A stretch of 64,000 nt of DNA, from positions 1,424,111 to 1,488,110 of the forward strand of contig QXEO01000550.1 in the NCBI GenBank assembly GCA_007115705.1. Reading direction: 5' to 3'. The position numbers and the translations under genes are program-made. Shown here in pieces: positions 11,067 through 24,604 of the stretch (its first letter is position 1; every line of letters begins with the position of its first letter). The DNA comes from Dactylis glomerata (lineage: Eukaryota; Streptophyta; Magnoliopsida; Poales; Poaceae). Below the pieces are notes generated by a model. The model saw only the letters and a program-made list of their open reading frames with translations. It did no database searches and was not told the DNA's origin.

Positions 11067-13070
11067 ATGTCTACTAGTGGTTATGATGTGATGCAGGAAA
11101 AATATGGGGATACACCGGTGGTTTGGACAGACTTTGTTGGACTACGCACTCATCTGGAGGGGGTATTGGATCGTTCTACTGCCGACGCTGTGACTGCACA
11201 TCAGCAACTCTAGTTCAAAGTGCAAGGCACCACAGATACTATTCAAGCTATGCAAGCTCAGTTCACTAGTTTCCAGCATAACATTGATCAGTTGAACCAA
11301 TCCCTAGCGGAGCTGCGTTGACCCATAGTACCACCGCCTGTGCAGCCTGCTGCTGAGTTTGCTGATGATGACAGTGTCCATGACAATGCCAATCTACTAG
11401 GCCCCAATGCTCGTGGGCGTGGTCTTGGACAACATGGTCGGCCCCCACATGGCCTTGGTGGCCGACGTGTAATACCTGCTGAGGATGATTTTCTAGGGAA
11501 GCCAAAGTTCTCGATACCCAGATTTGATGGTGAAGGTGATGTGGAGGATTACCTCACTTGGGAGCTCAAGATTGACAACCTGTGGCATTTGCATGCTTAC
11601 ACTGAAGATAAGAAGATCAAACTTGCATCCTCAGAATTTGATGGTTATGCCCTGCGTTGGTGGGATAATATTCTGTCACAACGACGAGCAGCTCATGAGC
11701 TTCCTGTTTTGCGATGGACAGAGATGAAGGAAATCATGCAGGCTCGTTTTGTACCCACCAATTATTTGCGTTCAGTTTTTGATAGATTGACACAGCTGAA
11801 GCAAGGATTTTTGACAGTTGATGCTTATTACAAGGAGATGGAACTGTTGATGCAGCGATCGCGAGTTCAAGAGTCTAGTCAGATGACTATGCAACAGTTT
11901 TTGCACGGACTCAGACTTCCTATCAAGAACATCGTCCGGCGTCATACTTACAATGATATGAATCAGTTGCTTCACCATGCTATGGAGGCTGAGGCATAGC
12001 TTGCTGAAGAGGCGCAACAAAAATCTCGCTTTTCACCTGCCAGTCGATACACTGCCAGGGCGCCTTCTAGCCCTACCCCAGCACCACTTGAGGGGACTCC
12101 TACTCGCCCCTCCTCATCAACTAGGCCAGCGACCTCTGGAGCTCAGTCCAGATGTCCTGCTACCACACCAGCTGCTAGTTCTGGTTCGAGTGCCTCCGTG
12201 ACTCGTGCTACTGAGAAACTATGTCATACGTGTGGAGGCAAGGGACACTTTAAAAGAGATTGTCCCAACAACAAAGTGATAGTGGTTACTGAGAACGGAT
12301 ATGAGACCGAAGAAGATGTTGATCCGTTTGGTTCTGATGATGAAGGTGAAGATGCTTATGCTGACTCTTCTCCTATTATTGTTGTCTCTCCACGTACGTT
12401 GAGTGTGCAGCCCAATATTGATTCTCAGCGCTGCAACCTGTTTCAAACCAAGGCATTAGTTGGTCCCAATAAAGCTTGCAAGGTGATCATTGATGGCGGA
12501 AGCTGTCGCAATCTCGCAAGTAAGGAGTTATGTGCCAAGCTGGGTTTGAAATATTTACCTCATCCTAACCCATATTATATTCAGTGGTTAAGTGACAATG
12601 GTGAGATGAAGGTAAACTACATGGTACGTGTGAACTTTGAGATAGGGCCATACAAGGATTCTATTGATTTTGATGTGGTTCCTATGACGGTTTGTCATCT
12701 CTTGTTGGGTCGGCCCTGGCTCTATGATCGACATGTGCAACACAATGGTCGAGCAAATACTTATCACTTGGAGTTCAAGGGCAAGAAAATCAACCTACTG
12801 CCTATGTCACCACAGCAAATTGTTAATGAATCTCGTCAGAAGACTGAAGTGAAACTTGAACAGCCACCTCCACGAGATAATGTAACAGCCGTGAGTGATA
12901 TAACGAAAAGTGAGGGAGTGCCCAACTTGTTAGTTTTAGCCACCAAAGAAGACATGAGAGAATTTAGTGAGGATCCTACAGCCATGCCTCTTGTGCTCAT
13001 GTACAAGGGCGAGGTCTTAGTTTCTAACGATATGCAACCTGTTTCTCTTGGTGACTCAACTGTTTTGTAG
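11067..13070 (+). pseudogene. gag-protease of C1
   Basis: The start is ATG 11067, matching the B1 gag start at 23339. The frame continues unshifted through gag, with the paired-tryptophan block near residue 198, a zinc knuckle CHTCGGKGHFKRDC near residue 386, and an aspartic protease site VIIDGGSC near residue 474. Nonsense codons lie at 11211 (TAG), 11319 (TGA), 11997 (TAG) and 13068 (TAG). Compared with B1 and D2 they fit CAG to TAG and CGA to TGA changes. The catalytic triplet is DGG rather than the usual DSG or DTG, as in B1 and D2, so this is a family trait rather than damage. Confidence 0.85.
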
Positions 13071-14690
13071 GACTTTGATGATGTTTTTCCGACGGAGGTA
13101 CCCGCTGGGCTGCCACCATTACGAGGCATCGAGCACCAGATCGACTTAATCCCTGGCGCCTCCTTGCCCAACCGCGCCCCCTACAGGACCAACCTCGACG
13201 AAACAAAGGAGATACAAGCACAAGTGCAACCTCTTCTGGATAAAGGGTACATTCGTGTTTCTCTTAGTCCTTGTGCTGTTCCTGTGATTTTGGTGCCTAA
13301 GAAAGATGGTACATGGCGCATGTGCGTAGATTGTAGAGCTATAAACAACATTACTATTTGATATCGTCATCCTATTCCCCGTCTCAAGGATATGTTAGAT
13401 GAATTGAGTGGTGCTGCTGTTTTCTCTAAAATTGATTTGCGTAGTGGTTACCATCAAATTCGCATGAAAGAAGGAGATGAATGGAAAACTGCTTTCAAAA
13501 CTAAATTTGGTTTATATGAGTGGCTAGTCATGCCTTTTGGTCTTACTAATGCACCTAGTACATTCATGCGCTTAATGAATCATGTTTTGAGAGAATGCAT
13601 TGGTCATTTTGTGGTTGTCTATTTTGATGACATACTTATTTACAGCCACAATGAAACTAAACACTGTACTCATATTAGACAAGTTTTGCAAGTGCTGCGT
13701 GATAATAAATTGTATGCTAATCTTGAGAAGTGCACATTTGCAAAAGATAAGGTCATATTTCTGGGTTATGTTGTTTCTAAGCATGGAGTAGAGGTAGATC
13801 AATCTAAAATTGCTGCTATTCAAGATTGGCCTACTCCCATGAATGTTAGTCAAGTACGAAGTTTTCACGGTCTTGCTGGTTTTTATCGCCGTTTTGTGAA
13901 AGACTTTAGTACTATTGCTGCACCATTAAATGAGTTAACGAAGAAAGGTGTTCCTTTTGTGTGGGGTGCAGCCCAAGATCATGCATTTGATGAATTAAAA
14001 TGTTTGCTTACTTCTGCACCTTTACTTGCATTGCCTGATTTTTCAAAGCAATTTGAAGTTGAATGTGATGCTAGTGGTATAGGCATAGGTGGCGTTTTGA
14101 TGCAAGAGGGTCGTCCTATAGCTTATTTTTCTAAGAAATTATCTGGTGCTAGACTGAATTATCCTGTTTATGATAAAGAATTGTATGCACTTGTTAGAGT
14201 TCTTGAGGTTTGGCAATATTATTTGTGGCCAAAAGAATTTATCATACATTCTGATCATGAAGCTTTGAAAAATTTGAAAGCACAATCCAACCTGCATAGG
14301 CGTCTCGCTAAGTGGGTTGAGTTTATTGAATCTTTTCCGTACATCATTAAACATAAGAAGGGAAAAGATAATGTGGTTGCTGATGCTTTATCTAGGAAGA
14401 ATATGTTATTGACACAACTTGATATTAATATTCTTGGTTTAGAGAGTATTTGTGAGCTTTATGCAACTGATCATGATTTTGCTGAACCATATCGTTTGTG
14501 TGCTTTGAAAAATGCTTGGGAGAAATATCACATACATGATGGGTTTCTATTTCGAGCTAACAAACTATGTTTTCCGGAGTCGTCTTTGCGTTTGCTCTTA
14601 TTGCAGGAATCACATGCTGGAGCTTTGATGGGTCACTTTGGGCGTGAGAAGACATTACTCATGCTAGCTGATCACTTCTTTTGGCCCGGA
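13071..14690 (+). pseudogene. reverse transcriptase-RNase H of C1
   Basis: Continues the gag frame. RT carries KIDLRSGYHQIRM, MPFGLTNAPSTFMRLMN and the catalytic YFDDILIYS (about 13620-13645). RNase H begins near 14050 with ECDASGIGIGGVL and continues to the HSDHEALK region. One nonsense codon (TGA at 13359, expected CGA) lies in RT. At about 14688 a single base is lost in the integrase zinc finger, moving the rest of pol into another frame. Confidence 0.85.
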
Positions 14691-15673
14691 TGAGGCGTGA
14701 TGTGGATAGGTTTGTGCGGCGCTGCATTGTGTGCAACACATCCAAGTCCAAGCTAAAGCCTTACGGTTTGTATACACCACTACCTGCACCTATTACACCA
14801 TGGGAAGATACTAGTATGGATTTTGTGCTAGGATTGCCAAAAACTAAACATGGTCATGATTCTATATTTGTGGTAGTGGATAGATTCTCTAAGATGGCAC
14901 ACTTTATTGCATGTCATAAGAGCGACGATGCGTCGCATGTGGCTAACCTGTTTTTCAGGGATATTGTATGCTTGCATGGAGTGCCCAAGACTATTGTTTC
15001 TGACAGGGACGTCAAGTTCATGAGCTACTTCTGGAAGACCTTATGGGGAAAGCTAGGAACAAAGCTGCTGTTCAGCACTACATGTCATCCCCAAACTGAC
15101 GGCCAGACCGAGGTGGTGAATCGAACTTTGTCACAGTTGCTGAGGACAATGATCAAGAAAAATCTGCGGGAGTGGGAAGATTGTTTGCCGCATGTGGAGT
15201 TTGCATACAATAGGGCGGTACATTCTACTACTCAGCTTTGTCCGTTTGAGGTGGTGTATGGCTTCAAACCTATTACACCACTAGATTTGTTGCCTCTTCC
15301 ATTGCATGAGAGAGTTAATATGGAGGCATCAAAGAGAGCTGATTTTGTGAAGAAAATTCATGAGAAGACTCGAGAGGCTATTGAGAAGAAAGGGAAGAAT
15401 ACTGCTGCTGCTCGCAACAAGTCAAGAAAGCAGGTTCTTTTTCAGCCCGGTGATATGGTATGGGTGCACCTGCGCAAGGACAGATTTCCTTTGCTTACGC
15501 GTTCCACGTTGAGGCCCCGAGGTGCTGGTCCCTATAGAGTGCTTGCAAAGATCAATGATAATGCCTACTCGATTGATATTCCTATTGCTGAGTTTGGTGG
15601 TGTTAGCAATAGTTTCAACGTTGCTGATTTATCACCATATGATGGAGATGACCTTGGAGCGTCGAGGTCGACG
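14600..15673 (+). pseudogene. integrase of C1, cut by A1
   Basis: HHCC zinc finger (14620-14740, broken by the one-base deletion), DDE core with MDFVLGL, VSDRDVKF and TDGQTEVVNR, then the GPY/F-like block RGAGPYRVLAKINDNAYSID. I see no chromodomain. The frame is ended by A1 at 15673; its tail resumes at 27122 and extends into the 3' LTR. Confidence 0.85.
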
Positions 15674-16232
15674 TGATATGGATCATGCCAGTGATCCTAT
15701 GAGTTTTGTCCCGATCTTTCACAGTGAGTCAACCCGGTAAGAAATCTTCCAATAACGCGAAGAACGTCACCTGAAGACGAGGAACGAATCCAGCAAGCAA
15801 CGTGATGAAAATCACCACGCCTCAAACCACAGCTCGATAATCCTTGATGACGCAAGAACTCTCGCAGCAATCTTTATTAGATAACATGGCAGCGCCGTTT
15901 CCCCGAAGGGATGATACATGGTGGAGCACACGATAGTTTTAGACTAAACAACTGAACTCCCCTAAACCCTAGACTGCTGGCCTCCTTATATAGACGGCCA
16001 GAAAACTACTGGGCTTGGACAGGCCCAAACCCAAAACACAAATAATTCTAAGTGGCCCATAACATGACCTAGCACACAGAATAACATAAGCAGATATGTA
16101 AATTGCTGACACAACCTTAGACTAAATTATTTCATATCGTAGGTCGTCCTGGCGTGCCAATCAGCAACGAGCTTCCCTCATCTTGGTGGAGTCCTGAAAT
16201 TGGGCTTCACCTCCTCCTTCGTGCCCATATCA
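15674..16232 (-). repeat. 3' LTR of A1
   Basis: 559 bp; on the minus strand TGATATGGGCACG to GATCCATATCA. The TATA box TCTATATAAGG lies on the minus strand near 16000. Confidence 0.9.
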
Positions 16233-17753
16233 TCCTCCCCCCCTTCAAAAAGCGTTGTCCCCACGCGTGAGGGTCTGCTCGAAAGGGTGGCGGAATATCA
16301 ACAATAGCACCACGCATATTCGCCATCTTCAAGTCTTGCTTGCCTTCCTCACCACATCCTCCCTCTTGGCCTGCTCGACTTGATACAGCTCTAGGTGGTT
16401 GCACCTCTTTTCTTCGCCAAATAAACTTGTACTTAGGCGCCTCCACCTTCTTCTTCTCAATCCTTGCTAGAACCTTGCGTTGCGGAACATGAACGTGCTT
16501 AGCACAACCCTGCAAAGTAGTAATGCCTGGGCCACACAACTGATGAACACGTCCATCCTTGCCTTTGTGCACACGTACCGTTGCTCCAACAAAACGTTTC
16601 TGAGGTGTTCTCACAAAACTGTGGCTGACTACCCGTGGCATAGTATGCACCGGAACATGATCAGCACCACCGTCATCGGTCTGAACACCCATGTCAACAC
16701 GAACTGGAAGTGGAACACATGGAACACATGCTGACATATCCTTCCCGTCATCAATATGAGGCTTAACTTCAACCAACTTGTCACTAACAAGAACAACTGG
16801 CTTGTCATCTACAGGCTTGGCTGAAACAATATCACCACTGACGCTCTTTGCATCATGCTCCTCAAGCTGCACCTGAGCTAGCCCTGGTTGTGGCTTAGCT
16901 TTATGCAACTTCTCCTTGCGAACCACCAACACGACATCGGACTTGATTTGATCATCTCTCATAGGCTTCAAAGTCCGCTGTTTGCCATCATGCATAAAAG
17001 AATATGTATTTGCTCTCCCAGCATGCATAGCATTGCGATCATACTGCCATGGACGTCCAAGTAACAGCCCACACACCTCCAATGGCAACACATCGCATTC
17101 CACCTCATCAACATAGTCATCAACTGTAAATGGCACACGCACCTTGTGAGTAATCTTCAGCATACCGCAGCTATTAACCCACTCAACATGCCTCGGTTCT
17201 GGAGTACGCCATGTGGATAAACTCAAAGCCTCCACAACTGACTTGCTAATGCCATTACAGTAACTACCACTGTCAATCATCAACTTGCATGCTTTGCCTT
17301 TGATTATGCACTGCGCCTGAAATAAATTCCATCGCTGGCCTCTATCCGCTGTCATGCAAGTCTCATCATGTACTCTTTTGAGTTGCATATTCAGCCCACT
17401 CAATTGTACAACCTCCTCCATGATATCCTTGACAACATCAGCCTTGACAACATCAACCGCTGACAATTCAGAATTCGTGGCTGCCACCTTGCTAACTGTC
17501 GGCAATGGAACAACTATCAACTTCTCATGAGTAGTCACAGCTGTCGCGACCTTCGGTATAGGAGCTATACTCTTGCCAACATCCTCTATCCGATGCACAA
17601 CCTTGGGTGGCTGCTTAATTACTTCTATGGGTACCATGGGCTTTGGAGAAGGAACCACGGTACTATAAGGAATAAAGCACTCTTGTAGAAATTTTCTAAA
17701 ATTCGCCCAAGTTGCAGAGGTAATGCTCTTCTCGCACAATGCTTTATGCCACC
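16207..17753 (-). pseudogene. A1 gag-protease, main part (downstream of B1)
   Basis: The frame runs from the B1 insertion site to a stop at 16207, about 26 bases inside the LTR. It holds the end of the gag core with its tryptophan pair, a linker, and an aspartic protease with the canonical LMIDSGSYCNG site (near 17275) and the LLLGRPW block. The C-terminal half is lysine- and valine-rich with no known domain. No zinc knuckle is evident. Joined across B1 to 25519-25801, the length is exactly 610 codons including the stop, with no internal stop. In the family this would be a particle and processing protein; the lack of polymerase implies help from another element. Confidence 0.85.
16233..16246 (-). 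promoter_or_regulatory. polypurine tract of A1
   Basis: GAAGGGGGGGAGGA on the minus strand, directly before the LTR. It is also coding: the gag-protease frame reads through it. Confidence 0.8.
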
Positions 17754-17758
17754 AACTG

Positions 17759-18672
17759 TGATAAGCGGTGTCCCGATCTTCTCAGCGAGCGCGATGTAGA
17801 TGGCGATGATGGTGATGAAGATAACTCGAGTGTCGCTATAAACTCTCCGGCTAATCCCTGCTGCCAGCGCAACAGCTCTCAACCCTTTGGATATTCGCAA
17901 CGTCACACGCTTGCGCACGTAGCCGCCGACCACGAAGCGGTGATGCAATTTACTAATTCCCAATGGAATAGCAGATTACACTCAGACTTTCAGAAGAACG
18001 AACACCAGATCGATACGAATTGGTGCAAATAATTTCAGAGGAACACTTGGTTCTGTCTAGAAACTAGGGTTTCGTTTAAACGTGGTCTAAGAGACTTGAG
18101 GGGGCGCCCCTGGCTACTTAAGGGAGGCTGGGGCGTCCTCAGCATGGACCTGGCCCAAAACCAACCTGGTTTGGGCCCAAACTGACTCGGTTCGACTCAA
18201 ACGAGTACATACCGACCCATACATGGGTTTGGCCTAATTTGGCACGCAGGCCATGAGTGTGGCGCGCCTTAGACGTGTAGACATCGTGTCGTAGGCTGTC
18301 CTAGTGTGCCATCACGGACTCTCTCATGTCGACTTGACGTTCTGGTGATCTCCTGGTGCGCCTGCCTCCCTCTCCTCCCTCGCGCACTTGATCATCAAGT
18401 CTTGCTCTTCTTGCTGCAACTCATCTCCTCCTCGTGCAACGCTCGTGTTATCAACAAACCTGATCATACATAGATGCATAGACTTAGGCAGTATAAAGTT
18501 CTCATTAAATAAAAGATCAGTTTCAATTAAGAGTGAGTTCACCTATTGTTCCAATAGCTTTGCACATGCTCTTGTAATTGGTCCAATTCTAATCTCATTT
18601 GACTTCTTCGCAGCAACATCTTCATCAAAAGGAGTAGGAGATAATGGTGGTGTAATAGGGATGTCCTCATCA
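17759..18672 (-). repeat. 3' LTR of B1
   Basis: 914 bp, minus-strand TGATGAGGACATCCC to CCGCTTATCA. The first 350 bp encode the end of pol. Confidence 0.9.
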
Positions 18673-21600
18673 TCCTCCCCCCCTTCGAAAGGCATCGACC
18701 TCGATGCTGCAAGGTCTTCACCTTCATATGGTGTCAAATCAGCAACGTTGAAACTATTGCTGACGCCATACTTAGCTGTAGAAAGATCTATCTTGTAGGC
18801 ATTATCATTGATCTTGGCAAAAACCTTGTAAGGACCAGCGCCACGGGGCAGCAACTTGGACTTACGTAGCTGTGGAAATCTATCCTTGCGAAAGTGAACC
18901 CAAACCATATCACCGGGCTAAAACAATACCTCCTTTCGCTTCTTGTTTGCACGATCTGCAGTATACTTGCCTTTCTTCTCAATAGCCTCTTTAGTCTTCA
19001 CATGTATCTTCCTCACAAAATCTGCCCTCTTCGATGCCTCCATATTGACTCGCTCTTGGATAGGAAGAGGCAACAAATCAAGTGGCGTAATGGATTTGAA
19101 ACCATAGACCACCTCAAAAGGACATAGCCGCGTGGTAGAGTGAATCGCCCTGTTATATGCAAACTCCACATGCGGCAAACAATCTTCCCACTCACGCAGG
19201 TTCTTCTTGATCATGCATCGTAGCACTGTTGAAAGTGTGCGATTTACCACCTCCGTTTGACCATCAGTTTGGGGATGACATGTAGTGCTGAAAAGTAACT
19301 TCGTGCCCAGCTTTCCCCAAAGTGTCTTCCAGAAGTAGCTCATAAACTTCACATCACGATCAGAGACAATTGTCTTGGGTACTCCATGCAAACGTACAAT
19401 GTCCCTGAAAAACAGGTTAGCAATATGCGACGCATCGTCGCTTTTGTGGCAGGCAATAAAATGAGCCATTTTAGAAAATCTGTCCACTACCACAAATATA
19501 GAATCATGGCCTCTTTTAGTCCTAGGCAAACCTAATACAAAATCCATGCTAATATCCTCCCATGGTGTAGTAGGTGCAGGTAATGGAGTATACAAACCGT
19601 GAGGCTTCAGCTTGGACTTCGACTTGTTGCATGTAATGCAGTGCTTGACGAACCTGTCCACATCACGCCTCAGCCTAGGCCAATAAAAGTGATCAGCGAG
19701 CATGAGTAGCGTCTTCTCACGCCCAAAGTGACCCATCAAACCGCCGGCATGTGATTCCTGCAACAATAGCAAATGCAGGGACGATTCTGGAACACAAAGT
19801 TTGTTAGCACGAAACAAAAACCCATCATGGATGTGATATTTATCCCATGCTTTCCCACCAGTACACATGCTATATGGCACTGAAAAATCATGATCAGTAG
19901 CATATAAATCACACAAGCTCTCTAAACCAGGAACCTTGATGTCTAATTGTGTCAACAACATGTTCTTCCTAGATAGAGCATCAGCAACCACATTGTCTTT
20001 ACCCTTTTTATGTTTAATTATGTAAGGAAAAGACTCAATAAACTCAACCCACTTAGCAAGACGCCTATGCAAATTAGATTGAGCTTTCAGATATTTCAAA
20101 GCTTCATGATCAGAATGTATGATAAATTCTTTTGGCCACAAATAATGTTGCCAAACCTCAAGAACTCTAACAAGCGCATACAATTCTTTGTCATAAACAG
20201 GATAGTTCAACCTCGCACCACAAAGTTTTTCAGAAAAGTAGGCAATAGGCCGACCCTCTTGCATCAACACACCACCAATACCAATGCCACTAGCATCACA
20301 TTCAATTTCAAATTGCTTATTAAAATCTGGTAGTGCAAGCAATGGTGCAGAAGTTAATAAACGTTTCAGTTCATCAAAAGCATGATCTTGGGCGGCGCCC
20401 CATACAAATTCAACACCTTTTTTAGTTAACTCATTTAAAGGTGCAGCAACAGTACCAAAGTCTTTCATAAAACGGCGATAAAAACTAGCAAGACCATGAA
20501 AACTTCGTACTTGACTAGCATTCATGGGAGTAGGCCAATTTTGAATAGCTTCAATTTTAGATGCATCGACTTCTACTCCATTTTTAGAAACAACATATCC
20601 AAGGAAGATGACCTTATCTTTGCAAAATGTGCACTTTTCAAGATTACCATAAAGCTGAGAATCACGCAATACTTGCAAAACTTGTCTAATATGATCACTA
20701 TGGTCAGATTCATTGCGGCTGTAGATTAATATATCATCAAAGTACACAACCACAAACTTGCCAATAAAATTTCGCAAAACATGGTTCATTAATCTCATGA
20801 AGGTACTAGGTGCATTAGTTAAACCAAATGGCATGACTAACCAGTCATATAAACCAAATTTTGTTTTAAAGGCAGTTTTCCACTCATCCCCCTCTTTCAT
20901 CCTAATCTGATGGTAACCACTACGCAAATCAATCTTAGAGAAAACAGCAGCACCACTCAACTCATCAAGCATATCATCCAAGCGTGGAATAGGGTGACGA
21001 TATCGAATAGTGATGTTATTAATAGCTCTACAATCTACACACATGCGCCAAGTACCATCTTTCTTAGGAACGAGAACAACAGGAACAGCACAAGGGCTTA
21101 AGCTCACACGAATATAACCTTTGTCGAGTAGCGCTTGCACTTGTTTCTGAATCTCCTTAGTTTCTTCGGGGTTGGTGCGGTAAGGAGCGCGGTTTGGCAA
21201 GGTGGCACCAGGGATGAAGTCAATCTGGTGCTCAATGCCGCGCAAAGGGGGCAAACCAGCGGGGACCTCCTCTGGAAACACATCGTCAAATTCCTGCAAG
21301 ACACTAGAAACACCAAAAGGAAGAGGAGTCATGTCGTTAGAAACCAAAATCTCACCCTTGTACATAAGCACAAGTGGCATGGCTGTAGGATCCTTTCTAA
21401 ATTCTCTCATATCTTCTTTGGTGGCTAGCAGGACTAGAGAATTCACTCGCTCACTTTTGTGTGGCTCTCGCGATGTGGCTGGGTGGCTCTCACTCACCGA
21501 GGTAACAGACTCTCGTCGAGCTACTCTCTCATTTTCATGTTCTAAGTTCACTTCAGTTTTCTGACGAGACTCATTTACAATATGCTGTGGAGACATAGGC

Positions 21601-23339
21601 TGCAAGTTAATTTTTCTGCCCTTGAACTCCAAATGATATGTGTTGGTGCGGCCATTGTGTAACACGTTGCGATCAAACTGCCATGGGCGGCCCAACAAGA
21701 GGTGACAAACCGTCATAGGAACCACATCAAACTCAATGGAGTCCTTGTATGGTCCAATCTCGAAATCAACTCGCACCATGTGGCTGACCTTCATCTCTCC
21801 ATTGTCGCTGAGCTACTGGATATAATATGGATGCGGGTGCAGGATGTATTTCAGTTTCAGCTTTGCACACAACTCTTTGCTAGCAAGGTTGCGGCAACCA
21901 CCACCATCGATGATGAGTTTGCAAGCTTTGTCCGGTCCAACAAGTGCTTTAGTTTGGAACAAATTGCACTGCTGACTTTCAGATATAGGAGACACATTGA
22001 GCACACGCTGCGAGCAAACTATGTTATTGGCGGTGGAAGGATAGGCATCAACACCGCCATGACCAAAGTCATCATCATCGGAACCATCCGGATCAGCATC
22101 ATCACCTGTCTCGTACTCATTGGTGTCCTCATTGACAATCATCACTTTTCGATTGGGACAATCCCGTTTAAAATGACCCTTTCCACCACAAGTATGACAC
22201 TCCATATCACGATTACGTGTTGTAGACATGTTCAAACCCGTACCACTTGCAGCAGGTGCGGATTTCTTTGCATTGGAATCAGATCGCGATGACGAAGGAG
22301 CACGAAAATCTGAACGGGAACTTGGTGTGGGTGCAGCAGGCCTGGGTGTGAAACGGCTCCCTGAAGTAGTACGAGCCTTAAACTGAGCTTCTTCGGCAAA
22401 CTGTGCTTCAGCTTCACGTGCATGATGTAGCAGCTCATTCATATCACGATACCGATGATGCCGAACAATGCTCTTGATATTATACTTCAGACCATGGAGA
22501 AAACGCTGCAAGGTCTGCTCAAGAGGCTCACGAACGCGAGCTCGTTGTAGAAGCATCTCCATCTCCATATAGTACTCATTAACGGACATCGAACCTTGCT
22601 TTAATTGCTGTAACTTATCAAAAACTGAGCGGAGGTAGTTATGCGGAACAAAATGAGCCCGCATCACTTCCTTCATATGGCGCCAAGTCATAATGGGCAG
22701 CTCGTTGTTTTCTTGACGTGTATGCACAACGCTGTCCCACCATCGCAAAGCATAGCCATCAAACTCTGAAGAAGCAAGCTTGATTTTCTTGTCCTCCGTA
22801 TAATCATGAAGACGCCACAACTTCTCTATCTTCAACTCCCATGTGAGGTACTCTTCAACATCAGTACCACCCTCAAATTTGGGAATAGAAAACTTTGGCT
22901 TACCCAATCCATCATCCTGCTGAAAAGGAACTCGCTAGGCGCCAAGGGGAACAAAACCACGGCCACGAACAGGAGGACCATTGCCTCGGCCATTACCACG
23001 ATCTTCTGCAGCAAAACCCACATTGTCACCATGAGCACTCGCGTCATCGGCATCAATATGTGGTGGGGGTCGTTGCTCAACAGTAAGACGCAGTGCATTG
23101 ACAGATTGTGTCAACGCCTGGATGCTAGTTTGGAGATCGTTAACTTGCACTTGCATATTAGTAACAGTAGCATCAGTGGCTTCTACTTTCATTTGGACAG
23201 CTTGAATATCAGAATCAATAGCGTCAGTTGTTCGTGTTATAATTCGTTCCAAATGATCACGAAGAGCTTCATACTCCCTCCATATGACAGGAGTATCATC
23301 AGGCTTTTTCTGCATCACATCAACATCACTAGCAGACAT
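18324..23339 (-). pseudogene. B1 gag-protease-RT-RNase H-integrase polyprotein
   Basis: A single frame of 1671 codons plus stop. The start at 23339 is the ATG aligned with C1. Gag: conserved block near residues 145-200, zinc knuckle CHTCGGKGHFKRDC near 383. Protease: IIDGGGC near 480. RT: SKIDLRSGYHQIRM, then YFDDILIYS near 867. RNase H: ECDASGIGIGGVL onward. Integrase: HHCC finger near 1200-1235, DDE residues near 1265, 1328 and 1364, then RGAGPYKVFAKINDNAYKID. The last 116 or so codons lie in the 3' LTR and include EDDEDIP and GPITRA. In-frame TAG codons at 22935, 21813, 18918 and 18543 disable it. There is no chromodomain. Confidence 0.92.
18673..18686 (-). promoter_or_regulatory. polypurine tract of B1
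   Basis: GAAGGGGGGGAGGA on the minus strand next to the LTR start. It is read in frame as part of pol. Confidence 0.8.
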
Positions 23340-24589
23340 GATTAGTAGGTTAGTGCACAAACAATAAACGGGTGGTGGGTACGCTCACAACTCACTCAAA
23401 ACTAAAAGAAAGAAGTATCTTACCGTTCCAAAGTGAATAATAAATGCTTACCACTCGTAGAGACGGAAACGTGCACGGATGTGATGAAGCGAATACCGAG
23501 GGTATAAGAAACTATCACACGACAATCCAGGGTATATGGTGGGGCTTGGTATGGATACCTAACTACACCGAAATACAAGTCCTATTGCTGATCGTATGAC
23601 AAAGACCCACGGAAACACACACGGTGGAGATAAACGAGGCAAAGCAACTCTGAAAAGTGAGCTCAAAAAGATATAAGTGACAACGCACAGTAGCTCGTGT
23701 TGCAATGCACAAGAGAGACGCTAGCACTGGCTCGACGAACAGGCACAAGATTGCGCACACGGCAGCAACCTGATGAGCACGAAGTAGCTAGTCTCGTATG
23801 GGTAAGTTCCTAACACGATGCTGTAGACAGGCTGTAGCTAAAGCGATCAAAATCATGTAGAAAGGACGCTATGTGGACACAGTGGTAACATGCTATCGCG
23901 GCAGAGAAATCGACAAAAAACGTGTCGCGGCAGAGATATACGACGCCGGAAACGCACGGCAGCGCGACAGCGATGCGAAACAGACAAAGTAGTTTGTCTC
24001 TTTTTTTTAAGTAAACGAGCTAGCCTGGCCTGGGAGACAAGAGCCTACGCGCGAGGCCAGACAAAATTCGCAAAATGTCTGACGGAGAGCGTGCACCATG
24101 GACGCGCGATACCAGACAGAAAACCCACTTTGTCTGGTCCAGCGCGTGCTGTGTTTTTTTTCCTTGATTTCCGATCAGAGCTGGACAAAGGAATTGGCAC
24201 AGATATTTTTTTTCTAGCGATGGAAGCTAGATCGGAACGATCGGAATTTTTTTTTTGGCTGGTTCCGATCGGATCTGGTTTTAACTGGATCTAGGCTTTC
24301 TCGTTAAGAACAGTATACAGTTTAGGGAAGAAGAAGGAGATCAAAGAGGGATCAAACAAAGACGAAAACCGCGACGAAGATACAGAAAAGAACGAGGGTC
24401 CTAGACTCCTACAGATTTACTGAAAAGATACGCGAAAAGACGATCAGCGACTAAAACCAGTACCTCGATGCAATCTAGGCTATGGCGAAACTAAGAACCC
24501 TAATTTTTTTGTGGCTTTTTCTGGATAGGACAAAAACAAAAACGAATTTACGGGGATGAATTTGTGGATGCTCACCGAGTAAACGCTGG
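23340..24589 (-). other. leader of B1
   Basis: No gene seen. The gag-proximal half (23400-23790) is shared with C1 and B2. The LTR-proximal half holds GC-rich sequence (23940-24130), T-runs and GATCGGATC-type words near 24265. Confidence 0.7.
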
Positions 24590-24601
24590 AATCTGATACC
24601 A
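24590..24601 (-). promoter_or_regulatory. PBS of B1
   Basis: TGGTATCAGATT on the minus strand, next to the 5' LTR. Initiator tRNA-Met type. Confidence 0.85.
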
Positions 24602-24604
24602 AGA

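Noticed and set aside
18672..18930. Chromodomain at the end of the B1 integrase
   Set aside because: The region has the GPY/F-like block and an acidic tail, but none of the aromatic chromodomain pattern.
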